From: Aeromonas rivipollensis
GTDB lineage: Bacteria; Pseudomonadota; Gammaproteobacteria; Enterobacterales; Aeromonadaceae
Assembly (NCBI RefSeq): GCF_037811135.1
Contig: NZ_CP149130.1
Location: forward strand, 3,530,501-3,594,500
Direction: 5' to 3'
Length of the DNA stretch: 64,000 bases
The notes beneath the pieces are model-generated. The model was not told where the DNA came from and searched no databases. It saw only the letters and a list, made by a program, of their open reading frames with translations. The first letter of the stretch is position 1; each line of letters starts with the position of its first letter. Shown here one piece after another: positions 52,191-61,698 of the stretch. The translations under genes were made by a program, and so were the position numbers.

Positions 52191-55100
52191 TTGGATCATC
52201 CGGAAATCTCGGCCGGCTGGCTGAGCCGCCTCTTCTATCACTGGACGGGCCCGCTGCAACGCAAGGGGCTGACCGAGCCCCAGGTCGGCCTCGACGATCT
52301 CTACCCCCTGCTGCCGGAAGACAGGCGCGACGCGCGGGCCGATGCCTTCCTGGCGCTCACCGCCGCTGCGCCGGTGCGCCCCTGGCCCATCATGGCCTTT
52401 ATCTGGCGTCACTACCGCCGCCGCATCGGCCTGCTCACCCTGTTGCAGCTGATCGGCATGCTGGCCACCCTGGCCAGCCCCTGGCTGCTCAACCACAGCA
52501 TGACCCAGCTCGGCACCGGTGCCAGCACAGGCCACAAGCTGCTGCTGGCCTTCGCCCTCTTTGCCTCTGTGCTCGCCGCCGGCATGCTGGCGGAACACTC
52601 CCTGCAACTGGCACTCAAGATGCACGTGCCCATTCGCCGCCTGCTGGCCGAATCCCTGCTCGCCAAGGTGATGAAGCAGGGCGGCAAGAGCTTCGACGAC
52701 AGGGCCGGCGGCCGGGTACAGAACCTCATCAACCGGGACGTGTGGGACATCACCTGGATCCTGGCCGATCCCGCCATGCCGCTTACCATGGCGCTGCAAC
52801 TGGCGGGCACCATAGCCCTGCTGGTATGGCAGGTGGGCAGCGCCGGCCTGGTGGGCTTTGCGGTGCTCACCCTGCTGTTGCTGCTCTCCACCCGGGTGGT
52901 GCGCCGCATGAACCAGCAGGAGCAGCAGCTCAAGCGCCAGCAGGACGAGCGCAACGGCATACTGGCCGAATACATCAAGAAGCTGCGGCTGGTGCGACAG
53001 AACGGCCTTGGCGCCTTCTTCACCCGGGCGGCCAACGCCAAGCGCCAGCAGGAGCTGGGGGTGCTCGGCCGGGTGCTCAAGCTCGATGCCATCAACAGCT
53101 TCCTGATGATGAGCACCCCGCTGCTGGTGACCCTGGCCACCTTCACTACCTATCTGGCCTCGGGCCAGAGCCTGACCCTGCCCCAGGTGTTCACCACCAT
53201 AGCCCTGTTCGCCGTGCTGCGGATCCCCATGATGCGGCTGCCTTACCTCATCCGTACCCTGATCAACTTCAATACCGGTTTCAACAGGCTGTGCGAGTTT
53301 CTGAGCAGCCCGGAGCAGCACCGGGATCTCACCGACACCAGCCTGCCCGTCGGCAGCCTGGTGCTGGAAGAGGTCACTGCCCTGCACCAGCAAAAATCTG
53401 TGTTGCAAGAGGTCAGCCTCAGCATACAGCCGGGGGAGCTGGTGGGGATCACAGGGGCGACCGGGGCGGGCAAGAGCTGCCTGCTGCACCTGGTCGCCGG
53501 TTTTGACAACGGCTTTGAGGGGGCTATCCGCCGCAACGGCCGGGTGGCGCACCTCGGCCACAAACCCTGGCTGATGAACGACAGCATCCGCAACAACATA
53601 CTGTTCGGCCAGCCCTGGCACGAGGATCGCTACCAGTGGGTGCTCGGTGCCTGCGCCCTCACCACTGATCTGGGGCTGTTGAGCCACGGGGATCAGACCC
53701 TGGTGGGGGAGCTCGGCACCCGCCTCTCCGGCGGCCAGCAACAGCGCGTCGCCCTGGCCCGCGCCCTCTACGCCCAGGCCGACATCCTGCTGCTGGACAA
53801 CCCGCTCTCGGCACTCGACCCCATGGTCTCGGCCCAGGTGCTGGAGCAGGGACTCGCCTTCAAGCCGGGGCCAACCCGGCTGCTGGTGAGCCACGATCCG
53901 GACGTGCTGGCCCACTGCGATAGGGTGATCCGCATCGAGCAGGGCCGCCTGGTGGAGTTAGGCGCCCACCAGCTGGCGGATCTCATCCAGCATCCTCGCC
54001 CCACCCCGCCGGTGCCGCCTCAGGAGGCGGAGCAGTTCAGCGAGGAGAAGGTGGTGGAAGGCAAGGTGGACTGGGGACTGTTCGGCTTCATGTGGCAGCG
54101 CCTGGCCGCCCCCGGTGCCATCCTGATCGCCCTGCTGCTCACCCTGGGTCAGGAGGGGCTGCGCATCGCCTCGGATCTCTGGCTCGGCGGCAAGGCCGAG
54201 GTGAGCGATGTGGGCACCCTGCTCGGCATCTATGTGCTGCTGGGGGCGGGGTCGCTGGTCTGCATCATGGTGGTGCGGGTCATCAACTACAAACTCGGCC
54301 TCAAGCTGGCCTGGACTCTGTTCGACGGCATGCTGGGCCGCATCAGCCGCGCCCCCATGGCCTTCTTCGACAAGGTGCCCCAGGGGCGCATCCTCAACCG
54401 CTTCGATCGGGATCTCGGGGAGGCCCAGGAGGTGCTGCTGTCCATGCTGATGGGGCTGTTCGGCATGCTGGTCTCTGTGCTGCTGCAGGTGGTGGTCATC
54501 GGCATCAACATTCCCCTGCTGCTGCTCATCGCCCCCCTGGTGGGCTGGGCGCTCTACGTGCTGCAACGGCGCTACCGGGCGGTGCAGCTCAAGCTGCGGC
54601 GCCAGTCCTCGGTGCTGCGCTCCCCGCTCTACATCAGCATCAGCGAGACCATTCGCGGCGCCCCCGCCCTGCGTCTGGCCGGGGCAGAACGCTTCGCCCT
54701 GGATCAGGTGCTGCATCACTATGACAACAACCTGCGCAGCTGGTACACCACCACCTCCATCAACCGCTGGCTCGGCATGCACCAGACCCTGCTCTCCGCC
54801 GCCCTGGTGGGAGCAGTGGCGCTGATGGTAGCCTTTGGCAACAGCCCGCTGCTGGGGGCCGTGGCCATCACCTACGCCTTCACCGCCTCGGCCATGCTCA
54901 ACTCCCTGATCCGTACCTTCGCCGAAGTGGAGCAGGTGATGAATGCGGTGGAGCGGGTGCGGGAATACAGCGAGATAGAGAGTGAGCGCCAGGAGGGAGA
55001 GGCCCTCGCCACCCCCCATCCGGCGGTGCGCTTCGACAACCTGGGGCTGCGCTACCCGGGCGCCAGCCAGTGGGCCCTGCACAGGGTCAACTTCGAGCTG

Positions 55101-55754
55101 GCCCCCGGCGAGAAGGTGGGCGTCTGTGGCCGCACCGGCGCGGGCAAGAGCTCGCTGCTGGGGGTGCTGCAGGCCATGTATCCGGCCTCCCAGGGGGAGA
55201 TCCATTACGGCGATCAGCCGCTCTCTGCCCTGGCGCCGGAGGCGGTGCGCGATCTCTATGACACCGTCTCCCAGATCCCCCTCACCTTCTTCGGCACCCT
55301 GCGTGCCAATCTCGCCCCCCTGAGCGAGCAGAGCGACGAGGCGCTGGAGCAAGCGCTGAGCCGGGTGGGTCTGGCCGAGCGCTGCGCCGGCCGGCTGGAC
55401 GAGGAGCTCGACAGGCTGCAGCTCTCCGCCGGCGAGACCCAGCTGCTGGTCATCGCCCGCATCCTGCTGTCGCGCCGCCCCCTCATAGTGCTGGACGAAG
55501 CCACCTCGGATCTCAGCCACGGCGGCATGCGCAAGATGGCGGAGCTGCTCTACCGCTACCGGCCCGAGGCCAGCTATCTGGTGATCGCCCACCATCTGGA
55601 GCCGCTGCTGTCGGTGGACAAAGTCGTGGTGATGGAGGCAGGCACAGTGGTGGAGCAGGGCTCCCCGGTCAGCCTGCTGGCCAACCCGGGCTCCCGCTTC
55701 CACCAGCTGTTCGCCGGTCAGGTAAACCGCCAGGTAGGGGAGCTGACGGGCTGA
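52191..55754 (+). CDS. Full-length ABC exporter, two fused halves (ABCC-like)
   Basis: A 1187-residue inner-membrane exporter with TMD1 (about residues 65-330), NBD1 (370-600), TMD2 (620-900) and NBD2 (930-1180). NBD1: GATGAGKSCLLH (about 425), signature RLSGGQQQRVALARAL, Walker B ILLLDNPLSALDP with Asn where the catalytic Glu normally is. NBD2: GRTGAGKSSLLG (about 981), signature LSAGETQLLVIARIL, Walker B LIVLDEATSDLSHGG with Glu. This asymmetric arrangement resembles eukaryotic ABCC/MRP proteins; bacterial exporters are usually half-size. The start is TTG at 52191 with AAGGA upstream. Substrate unknown. Confidence 0.9.
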   Translation: MDHPEISAGWLSRLFYHWTGPLQRKGLTEPQVGLDDLYPLLPEDRRDARADAFLALTAAAPVRPWPIMAFIWRHYRRRIGLLTLLQLIGMLATLASPWLLNHSMTQLGTGASTGHKLLLAFALFASVLAAGMLAEHSLQLALKMHVPIRRLLAESLLAKVMKQGGKSFDDRAGGRVQNLINRDVWDITWILADPAMPLTMALQLAGTIALLVWQVGSAGLVGFAVLTLLLLLSTRVVRRMNQQEQQLKRQQDERNGILAEYIKKLRLVRQNGLGAFFTRAANAKRQQELGVLGRVLKLDAINSFLMMSTPLLVTLATFTTYLASGQSLTLPQVFTTIALFAVLRIPMMRLPYLIRTLINFNTGFNRLCEFLSSPEQHRDLTDTSLPVGSLVLEEVTALHQQKSVLQEVSLSIQPGELVGITGATGAGKSCLLHLVAGFDNGFEGAIRRNGRVAHLGHKPWLMNDSIRNNILFGQPWHEDRYQWVLGACALTTDLGLLSHGDQTLVGELGTRLSGGQQQRVALARALYAQADILLLDNPLSALDPMVSAQVLEQGLAFKPGPTRLLVSHDPDVLAHCDRVIRIEQGRLVELGAHQLADLIQHPRPTPPVPPQEAEQFSEEKVVEGKVDWGLFGFMWQRLAAPGAILIALLLTLGQEGLRIASDLWLGGKAEVSDVGTLLGIYVLLGAGSLVCIMVVRVINYKLGLKLAWTLFDGMLGRISRAPMAFFDKVPQGRILNRFDRDLGEAQEVLLSMLMGLFGMLVSVLLQVVVIGINIPLLLLIAPLVGWALYVLQRRYRAVQLKLRRQSSVLRSPLYISISETIRGAPALRLAGAERFALDQVLHHYDNNLRSWYTTTSINRWLGMHQTLLSAALVGAVALMVAFGNSPLLGAVAITYAFTASAMLNSLIRTFAEVEQVMNAVERVREYSEIESERQEGEALATPHPAVRFDNLGLRYPGASQWALHRVNFELAPGEKVGVCGRTGAGKSSLLGVLQAMYPASQGEIHYGDQPLSALAPEAVRDLYDTVSQIPLTFFGTLRANLAPLSEQSDEALEQALSRVGLAERCAGRLDEELDRLQLSAGETQLLVIARILLSRRPLIVLDEATSDLSHGGMRKMAELLYRYRPEASYLVIAHHLEPLLSVDKVVVMEAGTVVEQGSPVSLLANPGSRFHQLFAGQVNRQVGELTG

Positions 55755-55780
55755 AATCGGCGTTGCCTCGCCGACGTCAG

Positions 55781-55809
55781 AAGGGCTGCCCGCGGGCAGC
55801 CCTTTCTTT
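55781..55809 (+). terminator. Terminator of the ABC exporter gene
   Basis: AAGGGCTGCCCGCGGGCAGC and CCTT followed by TCTTT, 27 bases after the stop codon. Confidence 0.88.
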
Positions 55810-55909
55810 ATCGGAAGCATCGCAAAAAGCAATTCTCATGTGGATACCAACCGAGTAGCAAAGCTGCTATAAAAAGAGCCCGAACAAGTCAGGATCACAA
55901 GGATGTGTC

Positions 55910-56698
55910 ATGTCTCCAAGGATGGAGGTGGTTGCGCGCCAACCACAGCTGGAGGTCGCTCTGATCAGCAGCCAGGGAGGGGGTTATCCTCGCCATACTC
56001 ACGAGGAATATGTGCTCTCGGCAAACTTGAGCGGTCAGGAACGTATCTGGTTTGACGGCAAGGAGCAGGAGGTGGTGCCGGGCCAGGTGACGCTCTACAA
56101 CCCGCTGACCATGCAGGCCTCCACCTTTGGGGAAGATACCCACTTCATCAGCCTGCATCTGTCACAGGAGCGGGTGAAGAGCCTGCTGGACGAGGCGGGA
56201 CTCCTGTCCGGCCAGTCGCCCCCCGCATTCATGGAGGGAGTACACCAGATCCCGACGTTGTTCGACGCCATTCTGGATCTGCATCGACACCCCTCGGCCA
56301 ATCAGCGGGAAGAAGCCCTGGTGCGCCTGCTCGCCGCCCTGCAACGCACTAGCGACCCCACGCCGCGATTGCTGCAGGGGCGGCTGCCCCAACTGCTTGA
56401 TTACATGCGCGACCACCTCAGCCAGGAGATCAGCCTGGATGATCTTTGCCAGGTGGCCTGCTGCTCCAAATTCCATCTGGTTCGCAGCTTTCAGCAGGCG
56501 CTGCATGTTCCGCCCATCCACTATTTCAACCAGCTGAGACTGATGGAGGCCCGTCGCCGCCTGCTGCAAGGAGAGAAGCCCTCCCAGATAGCGCTGGCGC
56601 TGGGCTTCTATGACCAGAGCCACATGAGCAACGCCTTTCGCCGCGTCATGGGGATCAGTCCGAGCCGCTACGGAGCCCCCGGCACAAACTCGACATAA
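55910..56698 (+). CDS. AraC-family transcriptional regulator
   Basis: A 262-residue regulator with an N-terminal cupin ligand domain (GYPRHTHEEYVLSANLSGQE, VVPGQVTLYNPLTMQ) and a C-terminal AraC double helix-turn-helix (residues about 160-255: ISLDDLCQVACCSKFHLVRS, then IALALGFYDQSHMSNAFRRV and GISPSRY). Regulators of this subtype often control an adjacent LysE exporter. Here the exporter is convergent and the two 3' ends overlap by 31 bp. AAGGA precedes the ATG. Confidence 0.93.
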   Translation: MSPRMEVVARQPQLEVALISSQGGGYPRHTHEEYVLSANLSGQERIWFDGKEQEVVPGQVTLYNPLTMQASTFGEDTHFISLHLSQERVKSLLDEAGLLSGQSPPAFMEGVHQIPTLFDAILDLHRHPSANQREEALVRLLAALQRTSDPTPRLLQGRLPQLLDYMRDHLSQEISLDDLCQVACCSKFHLVRSFQQALHVPPIHYFNQLRLMEARRRLLQGEKPSQIALALGFYDQSHMSNAFRRVMGISPSRYGAPGTNST

Positions 56699-57303
56699 CC
56701 CTGATAGATCACATAACAGGCGAAATAGGCGAAGATCAGTGCCGACGCCAGGTAGGAGAAGCGCACCATCTTCTCCCCCAGCAACCGCCCGCCCTGATAG
56801 GCAAGGGTGCAGAGCACCAGGGCCCAGAAGATCCCCGCACTGAAGAAGCCGGAGAGGAAGAGCCCGGCATTCAGGGGATCCGCCCCCTGCCTCGCTATGA
56901 TGGCGCCCCCCACGGCCGCGAACCAGAGGATGGCGGTCGGTGAGGAGAGCGCCAGCACCATGCCGCGGCCGAACAGGCGCCAGCGTCCCCCGGATTGCGC
57001 AACGCCATTCAACTCGCCATCCTGTGCCTGCAGCGCAGCGTAGCCCATCTTGATGGTCAACCAGATCAGGGTGACCGAACCAAAGATCCAGAGGCTCCAG
57101 CGCACCATTTCAAACTGCAACAGCACGGCCATGCCCGCCATGGCGAGCATGGCATAGATCAGGTCCCCCACGCAGGTTCCCACCCCGAGCCAGAAGCCAT
57201 GGGAAAAGCCGCGGGACATGGCCAGGGTGATCATCGCCATGTTGGCCAGGCCTATGTCCAGACACAGAGAAAGACTCAACAGAAATCCATTGTAAAACGC
57301 CAT
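56668..57303 (-). CDS. LysE-family amino-acid exporter
   Basis: A 211-residue membrane protein with about six segments; the N-terminus MAFYNGFLLSLSLCLDIGLA and GFSHGFWLGVGTCVGDLIYA are LysE/RhtB family hallmarks (the usual P-G-P is replaced by LDIGLAN). LSSPTAILWFAAVGG is the second conserved loop. It exports an amino acid or similar metabolite. The start at 57303 has GGGAGAAAG upstream and is two bases from the stop of the upstream small gene, indicating an operon. Confidence 0.88.
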   Translation of the reverse strand: MAFYNGFLLSLSLCLDIGLANMAMITLAMSRGFSHGFWLGVGTCVGDLIYAMLAMAGMAVLLQFEMVRWSLWIFGSVTLIWLTIKMGYAALQAQDGELNGVAQSGGRWRLFGRGMVLALSSPTAILWFAAVGGAIIARQGADPLNAGLFLSGFFSAGIFWALVLCTLAYQGGRLLGEKMVRFSYLASALIFAYFACYVIYQGYVEFVPGAP

Positions 57304-57304
57304 G

Positions 57305-57682
57305 TCACACTTTCTCCCAGATGGTTTGATGGTAACGGTCACCCTCTCCCGGCCAGGGCCATGCAGCCCAAGACGCGGCCAACATCGAGCTCTTTTGACC
57401 CTCACCAGCCAGGCTCTCCGACAAGGCACCGAACAGCTGTCCAAGCTCGGGATCCTCTGCCCGCTGGGCCATCTCCGCGAGCAATATCATCAGGGACTCG
57501 CACAGACGGCTTTGCTGGGGACGCGTTCCCTCAAGGTCTCCCTCCAGATCACGCAGACTGGCAACCAGACTCAGCACGCGGCAGATATCCTCCCGCAGCC
57601 TGGGTGGGAGCGCAGGGGGCGGCATCAGCGTCAGCATATGGACAGAGTGCGTCGCCCTGGGGGGCCAAAATTCCATCTTCAT
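57305..57682 (-). CDS. Hypothetical protein co-transcribed with the LysE exporter
   Basis: About 125 residues, starting MKMEFWPPRATHSVHMLTLM. The middle region (PPRLREDICRVLSLVASLRD, RLCESLMILLAEMAQRAEDP) is helical and could form a coiled coil or helical bundle; the end is Trp-rich (AASWAAWPWPGEGDRYH). It has a GGAGG ribosome site; the second of two adjacent ATG codons has the better spacing. No family is recognised. Its position before lysE suggests a cytoplasmic partner or metabolic role for the exporter. Confidence 0.6.
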   Translation of the reverse strand: MKMEFWPPRATHSVHMLTLMPPPALPPRLREDICRVLSLVASLRDLEGDLEGTRPQQSRLCESLMILLAEMAQRAEDPELGQLFGALSESLAGEGQKSSMLAASWAAWPWPGEGDRYHQTIWEKV

Positions 57683-57929
57683 CATTTACCTCCATGTAAC
57701 ATGAGGTCATATGACACCATTCATGATGAATTTGTATTGGAAAATATTGCCTTTTTACCCAAGGCAGACGATGGGGGCGCCAGCACCACCATGGGATTCA
57801 AGTCATAGAATGGAGGATGAAGAAGGCAGGTACAGCCTCGTTGTCTAAGAGCTGCCACCCTGACTGGACATGTCGACCAAGGATGGGACCACCTCTTGTA
57901 ACTATGAATAAATGCCTGCCAGAAAATGG

Positions 57930-57956
57930 CAAGGGCGCCTCCTTCGAGACGCCCCT
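57930..57956 (-). terminator. Probable terminator of the ygdI-like gene
   Basis: On the minus strand GGGGCGTCTC-GAA-GGAGGCGCCC-type pairing followed by TTGCCATTTT, about 30 bases after the stop codon. Confidence 0.5.
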
Positions 57957-57983
57957 GTGAATACACCCGGTAGCCAGTCAGGA

Positions 57984-58193
57984 TCAGCGCTCCATGATCT
58001 GGGTGATATCGTCCTTCTTGATATGCACTTCCCTCCCCTCTGCATCGTAGTAGCGGTACATTCCCGTGTCTTCATCCAGCGTGGGCTTGCTGTCGGTGGT
58101 AATCATCTTCCCGTCCCGGGTGCTCATGATGTATTGAGAGCTGCACGCCACCAGCCCCAGCATGCATACCAGGACCATCATCAGTCGTTTCAT
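57984..58193 (-). CDS. YgdI/YgdR-family (DUF903) lipoprotein
   Basis: A 69-residue lipoprotein: MKRLMMVLVCMLGLVACSSQ has a lipobox (LVAC, Cys at 17). The mature domain YIMSTRDGKMITTDSKPTLD, EDTGMYRYYDAEGREVHI and IKKDDITQIMER is the small SH3-like DUF903 fold found as several paralogues in enterobacteria. Function unknown. GAGGCGGGCG precedes the start. Confidence 0.93.
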   Translation of the reverse strand: MKRLMMVLVCMLGLVACSSQYIMSTRDGKMITTDSKPTLDEDTGMYRYYDAEGREVHIKKDDITQIMER

Positions 58194-58652
58194 CGCCCGC
58201 CTCTTCTCCCTCTGGCATCCTCAGGACGAGGATGTTTCTTGAAGCCTAGCTCAGGCGGATTCAGGGCCACGCCGCGATGAAAGGAAGATGGAGAATAAAA
58301 TCAGAAGTCAATACCCAAGTAAGTACTTCCATTCAGATTCAACAAAAAAAGATCAAACAAAAAAACAAACACATTGCAACCACAAAAGAAACATATCGAT
58401 TACATTGAGCATCATTTCTCACTCAAAATATCAGAGATTGAGAATCATCCTACGTTCAGACTGAGAATTGTCTGATATATGTTGCAAAAAAATACACTTT
58501 TGATAGATTCCGACACTGAATTCAAATGGCAACCTAATTACTAAAACCATCAATAATTCATCTTTTTCGCCCCGTCAGACGCGACACGTTCTGTCTGGCG
58601 AGCAAGCTTAGTAACAAAAAAATTACATTTCATGCCGATATGTCATTCGGAT

Positions 58653-58664
58653 GCGGTAGCTATG
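58653..58664 (+). promoter_or_regulatory. ops-like element (possible RfaH recruitment site)
   Basis: GCGGTAGCTATG matches the core GCGGTAGC of the ops consensus GGCGGTAGCGT; the first G and the base after the core differ. It is in the leader of the polysaccharide export operon, on the coding strand, where RfaH sites are expected. A full JUMPStart sequence is not visible. Confidence 0.4.
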
Positions 58665-58842
58665 TCTGTTTTACCTCAAGTCCACATGGACACCATGATG
58701 AGCCCCTCATTGAGTAACTTCGCAATACTGTGGCAGAGCAGCAATTTGATGCTGTTTGTGTGATGCCCTTATGTCGCCAATATATGATGGTCACGACCCG
58801 AACTGTCCGTCCGTACTGATTGCACAGTACACGAGTCAGTGA

Positions 58843-58859
58843 GCAGTTAAATTAACTGC
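58843..58859. promoter_or_regulatory. Perfect palindrome, operator-like
   Basis: GCAGTTAA-A-TTAACTGC, 8-bp perfect arms around one base, 173 bp before the first gene of the polysaccharide operon. Probably a dimeric regulator site; the regulator is unknown. Confidence 0.5.
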
Positions 58860-59031
58860 CAGCGATAAAACATAAGAGATCACACAGAGATATTGCAATG
58901 AAAGAGCCCAATCCTTTTACAGGGAATATCACATAAAAAGATCATCCACTTAATTCATGAGTAAACATGATTTAATTTATGTCGATCACTTGTAGTAGTC
59001 AAAACAAACACATTGCAAGGCTTTACGTAAA

Positions 59032-61650
59032 ATGAAAGTTATAACAGCGCCATGGATCTTAGCTGCGATTAGTTTGAATATATTCGCTGCACCGCAGATA
59101 AGCCCGCAGATGATGGAGCAATTCAAGCGTCTGCCACCGGCAGAACAGCAGGCTCTGGCAAAGCAGTATGGTATATCCACTGAACAGCTAAATAGTGCCA
59201 GTGCCATTACCCCTGTCACACCATCGGTTCCTGTTGCCGCCCCACGTGAACTGGATTATAGCCAGGTATCCCAGCGTCCCCTCGTTGCCGGAGTGGCACA
59301 ACCAGGGGATTTGCAACCATTTGGATATAATGTATTTGCCGGTGAGCCCATCCTGGATGCCCCTATTACCGACATGCCAGTTGCGGATGACTATGTTATT
59401 GGCCCTGGAGATGAAATTCATGTTCAACTCTACGGTAAAGAAAACGCGGTTTACGATTTGAGTGTCGGCCGGGAAGGTTTTATTGATTTTCCCAGTCTCG
59501 GTCCTATCTCCGCCAGTGGCTTAACCTTCCAGCAATTCAGAAGTGACCTTGAATCCAGGATCAAGGAACAGATGATAGGTGTGAATTCCTTCATCAGCTT
59601 TGGTTCAATGCGTTCCATGCAGGTGTTTGTCATGGGAGACGCCTACCGCCCAGGTGCTTACAATGTCAGTGGCATGGCGACCGTGACTCAGGTATTGCAG
59701 GCCGCTGGTGGCATAGACACTGTCGGCTCCTTGCGAAAAATCCAGGTGAAACGCGCAGGGCAAAATGTCATCGATGTGGATCTCTACAAGATGCTTGTCT
59801 GGGGTGATACCAGCCAAGACATCCGTTTACAGGCCGGAGATACAGTGTTTGTTCCTGCCAAGGGCAGTGAGGTCGCCATCAACGGGCTGGTCAAGCGCCC
59901 CGCCATTTATGAGCTGAGAAATTCGGCACCGCTGGCGGATGTACTCGCACTGGCTGGCGGCGTCAAAGCCGCCGCGTTGCAAGAAGTCTCCGTAGAGCGC
60001 CACTCCGATCGCGGTCTCAGGGTATTCAACCTGACACTGGCCAATGCCCATGATCGCCTTTTCAGCATTCGGGACGGGGACAAGATATCGGTCAAACCGA
60101 GCAGCACCGAATATAGCCAGGCCATTGTGGTCAAAGGTGCAGTAGTTCGTGATGGTGTCTACAGCTTCTCTCCCGGTACTCGGGTCAGCACTATTTTGCA
60201 GAGTGTTGAGCGAGACCTCATTTCGGCTACCGATTTGAGTTACGCTCTGGTGGTCAGAGAGATTGACTCCCAGCGTAATATCAGCGTGATTCAATTCAAT
60301 TTGGGCAATGCCCTGCAACACCCAGGTGGCAAGGATGATGTCCTGCTTCAGGCCCGGGATCAGGTGCTGGTGTTCCGCAACGATACTACTGACCGCCTCA
60401 GAGAGACAGCCACAACCTCAACCAAGGTGAAGGATCTCAAGGCGAAGTCTCGAGAACTGGACAACGCTGCCATGATGCGGACAGATGCATCCACCGGAGC
60501 CAATGTCACAAACGATGACTTGAATACCGATAGTCAGATCAAGCTCTCCTCACTTTCCGATAAAACGGCAACAGATGCCGTTGTGGCTGACTCCAGACAA
60601 GCCTTGTTGGCGCCAGTCATCGAGCGCCTGAAAGCGCAGTCGACTCAGGGTCAGCCGGTCAAGATCATGGAAGTCAGGGGGGAAGTGAAATACCCGGGCC
60701 TCTACCCATTGAGCGAGCGCAGTCGCATGTCCGATGCCATTCTCGCCGCCGGTGGATTCAATGAGCAGGCCAACATCGTTGAGCTGTCCCGCGTCAATGA
60801 GCGTGGCGACAGCATCCTGGTCCAGAATGAGCGGTTCTCCCTGGACACAGCCAATAGCCCTTACAGTTCGCCAATATTGCAATCCAAAGACAATATCAAT
60901 GTCCTGCCCCATCCCCAGTGGCGGGAAGAGGCGACCGTCCAGGTCTTCGGTGAAGTGAAATTCCCTGGTACATATACCGTCCGACGTGGAGAAAGCCTGC
61001 ACGATCTGATCGAGCGAGTGGGTGGCATTACTGCCTACGCCAATCCCAACGGTGCAATATTTGCACGTAAAGCCCTGCGTCAGCAGGAAGAGCAACGGTT
61101 GGTGATGCTGCGGGATGAACTTCGCCAAGAGATATCGACCATGACCTTGCGCAGACAGAGCACCATTGCCAACTACAGCAGCTCTCCTGCCGAGGCCATG
61201 ACGGTTGTGAATCAACTGGAAAACAGCAAGGCCATTGGGCGGATGACCATAGATATGCCAGCCTTGCTCTCCGGAGAAAAGCAATCAGATATATTGCTGG
61301 AGGATGGCGATAAATTATATATCCCGACCATGCAGAATGTGGTCTCCATCGCAGGCATGGTGCAGTTCCCCTCTTCCCATATCTACAAAGAGGACACCAG
61401 CGTCAACGAATACATCAGCCTGGCCGGTGGAACCAAAAAACAGGCCGATACCGATCGCGTCTATGTCATCAAGGCCAACGGCAGTGTGATGTTGCCCAAT
61501 GACAGCTGGTTTGGTGGGCGCAAGAGTCTCGAGCCGGGTGACACCATCATAGTGCCGGTGGACTCCGATTATCTGGATAACCTGAGCATCATGTCTTCCG
61601 CTACACAGATCATGTATCAGTTGGGCGTGGCCTGGTCCGCAATAAAATAA
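59032..61650 (+). CDS. Polysaccharide export outer-membrane protein (Wza/GfcE-like, multiple SLBB domains)
   Basis: An 872-residue exported protein. Signal peptide residues 1-19 (ending IFAA); no lipobox, unlike Wza of E. coli. A Poly_export domain starts at ADDYVIGPGDEIHVQLYGKE (about residue 122). It is followed by repeated SLBB domains, e.g. QVFVMGDAYRPGAYNVSGMA, VAINGLVKRPAIYELRN, MEVRGEVKYPGLYPL, VQVFGEVKFPGTYTVRRGES and VSIAGMVQFPSSHIY. About twice the length of Wza because of extra SLBB repeats. First gene of the operon; the ribosome site is weak. Confidence 0.9.
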   Translation: MKVITAPWILAAISLNIFAAPQISPQMMEQFKRLPPAEQQALAKQYGISTEQLNSASAITPVTPSVPVAAPRELDYSQVSQRPLVAGVAQPGDLQPFGYNVFAGEPILDAPITDMPVADDYVIGPGDEIHVQLYGKENAVYDLSVGREGFIDFPSLGPISASGLTFQQFRSDLESRIKEQMIGVNSFISFGSMRSMQVFVMGDAYRPGAYNVSGMATVTQVLQAAGGIDTVGSLRKIQVKRAGQNVIDVDLYKMLVWGDTSQDIRLQAGDTVFVPAKGSEVAINGLVKRPAIYELRNSAPLADVLALAGGVKAAALQEVSVERHSDRGLRVFNLTLANAHDRLFSIRDGDKISVKPSSTEYSQAIVVKGAVVRDGVYSFSPGTRVSTILQSVERDLISATDLSYALVVREIDSQRNISVIQFNLGNALQHPGGKDDVLLQARDQVLVFRNDTTDRLRETATTSTKVKDLKAKSRELDNAAMMRTDASTGANVTNDDLNTDSQIKLSSLSDKTATDAVVADSRQALLAPVIERLKAQSTQGQPVKIMEVRGEVKYPGLYPLSERSRMSDAILAAGGFNEQANIVELSRVNERGDSILVQNERFSLDTANSPYSSPILQSKDNINVLPHPQWREEATVQVFGEVKFPGTYTVRRGESLHDLIERVGGITAYANPNGAIFARKALRQQEEQRLVMLRDELRQEISTMTLRRQSTIANYSSSPAEAMTVVNQLENSKAIGRMTIDMPALLSGEKQSDILLEDGDKLYIPTMQNVVSIAGMVQFPSSHIYKEDTSVNEYISLAGGTKKQADTDRVYVIKANGSVMLPNDSWFGGRKSLEPGDTIIVPVDSDYLDNLSIMSSATQIMYQLGVAWSAIK

Positions 61651-61698
61651 TGCCATTGAACGCATCCTTTTATATTCCATAGGACTCACGACATCATA

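Larger units (their letters stand above)
58194..59031. other. Long AT-rich leader region of the polysaccharide operon
   Basis: About 840 bp without a gene, AT-rich at 58290-58560 and again near 58960. It must hold the promoter of the capsule-type operon. A near-perfect stem CGTCAGAC-N12-GTCTGGCG lies at 58572-58599, an ops-like element at 58653 and a palindrome at 58843. Such a long leader is common in front of RfaH-controlled polysaccharide operons. Confidence 0.6.
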
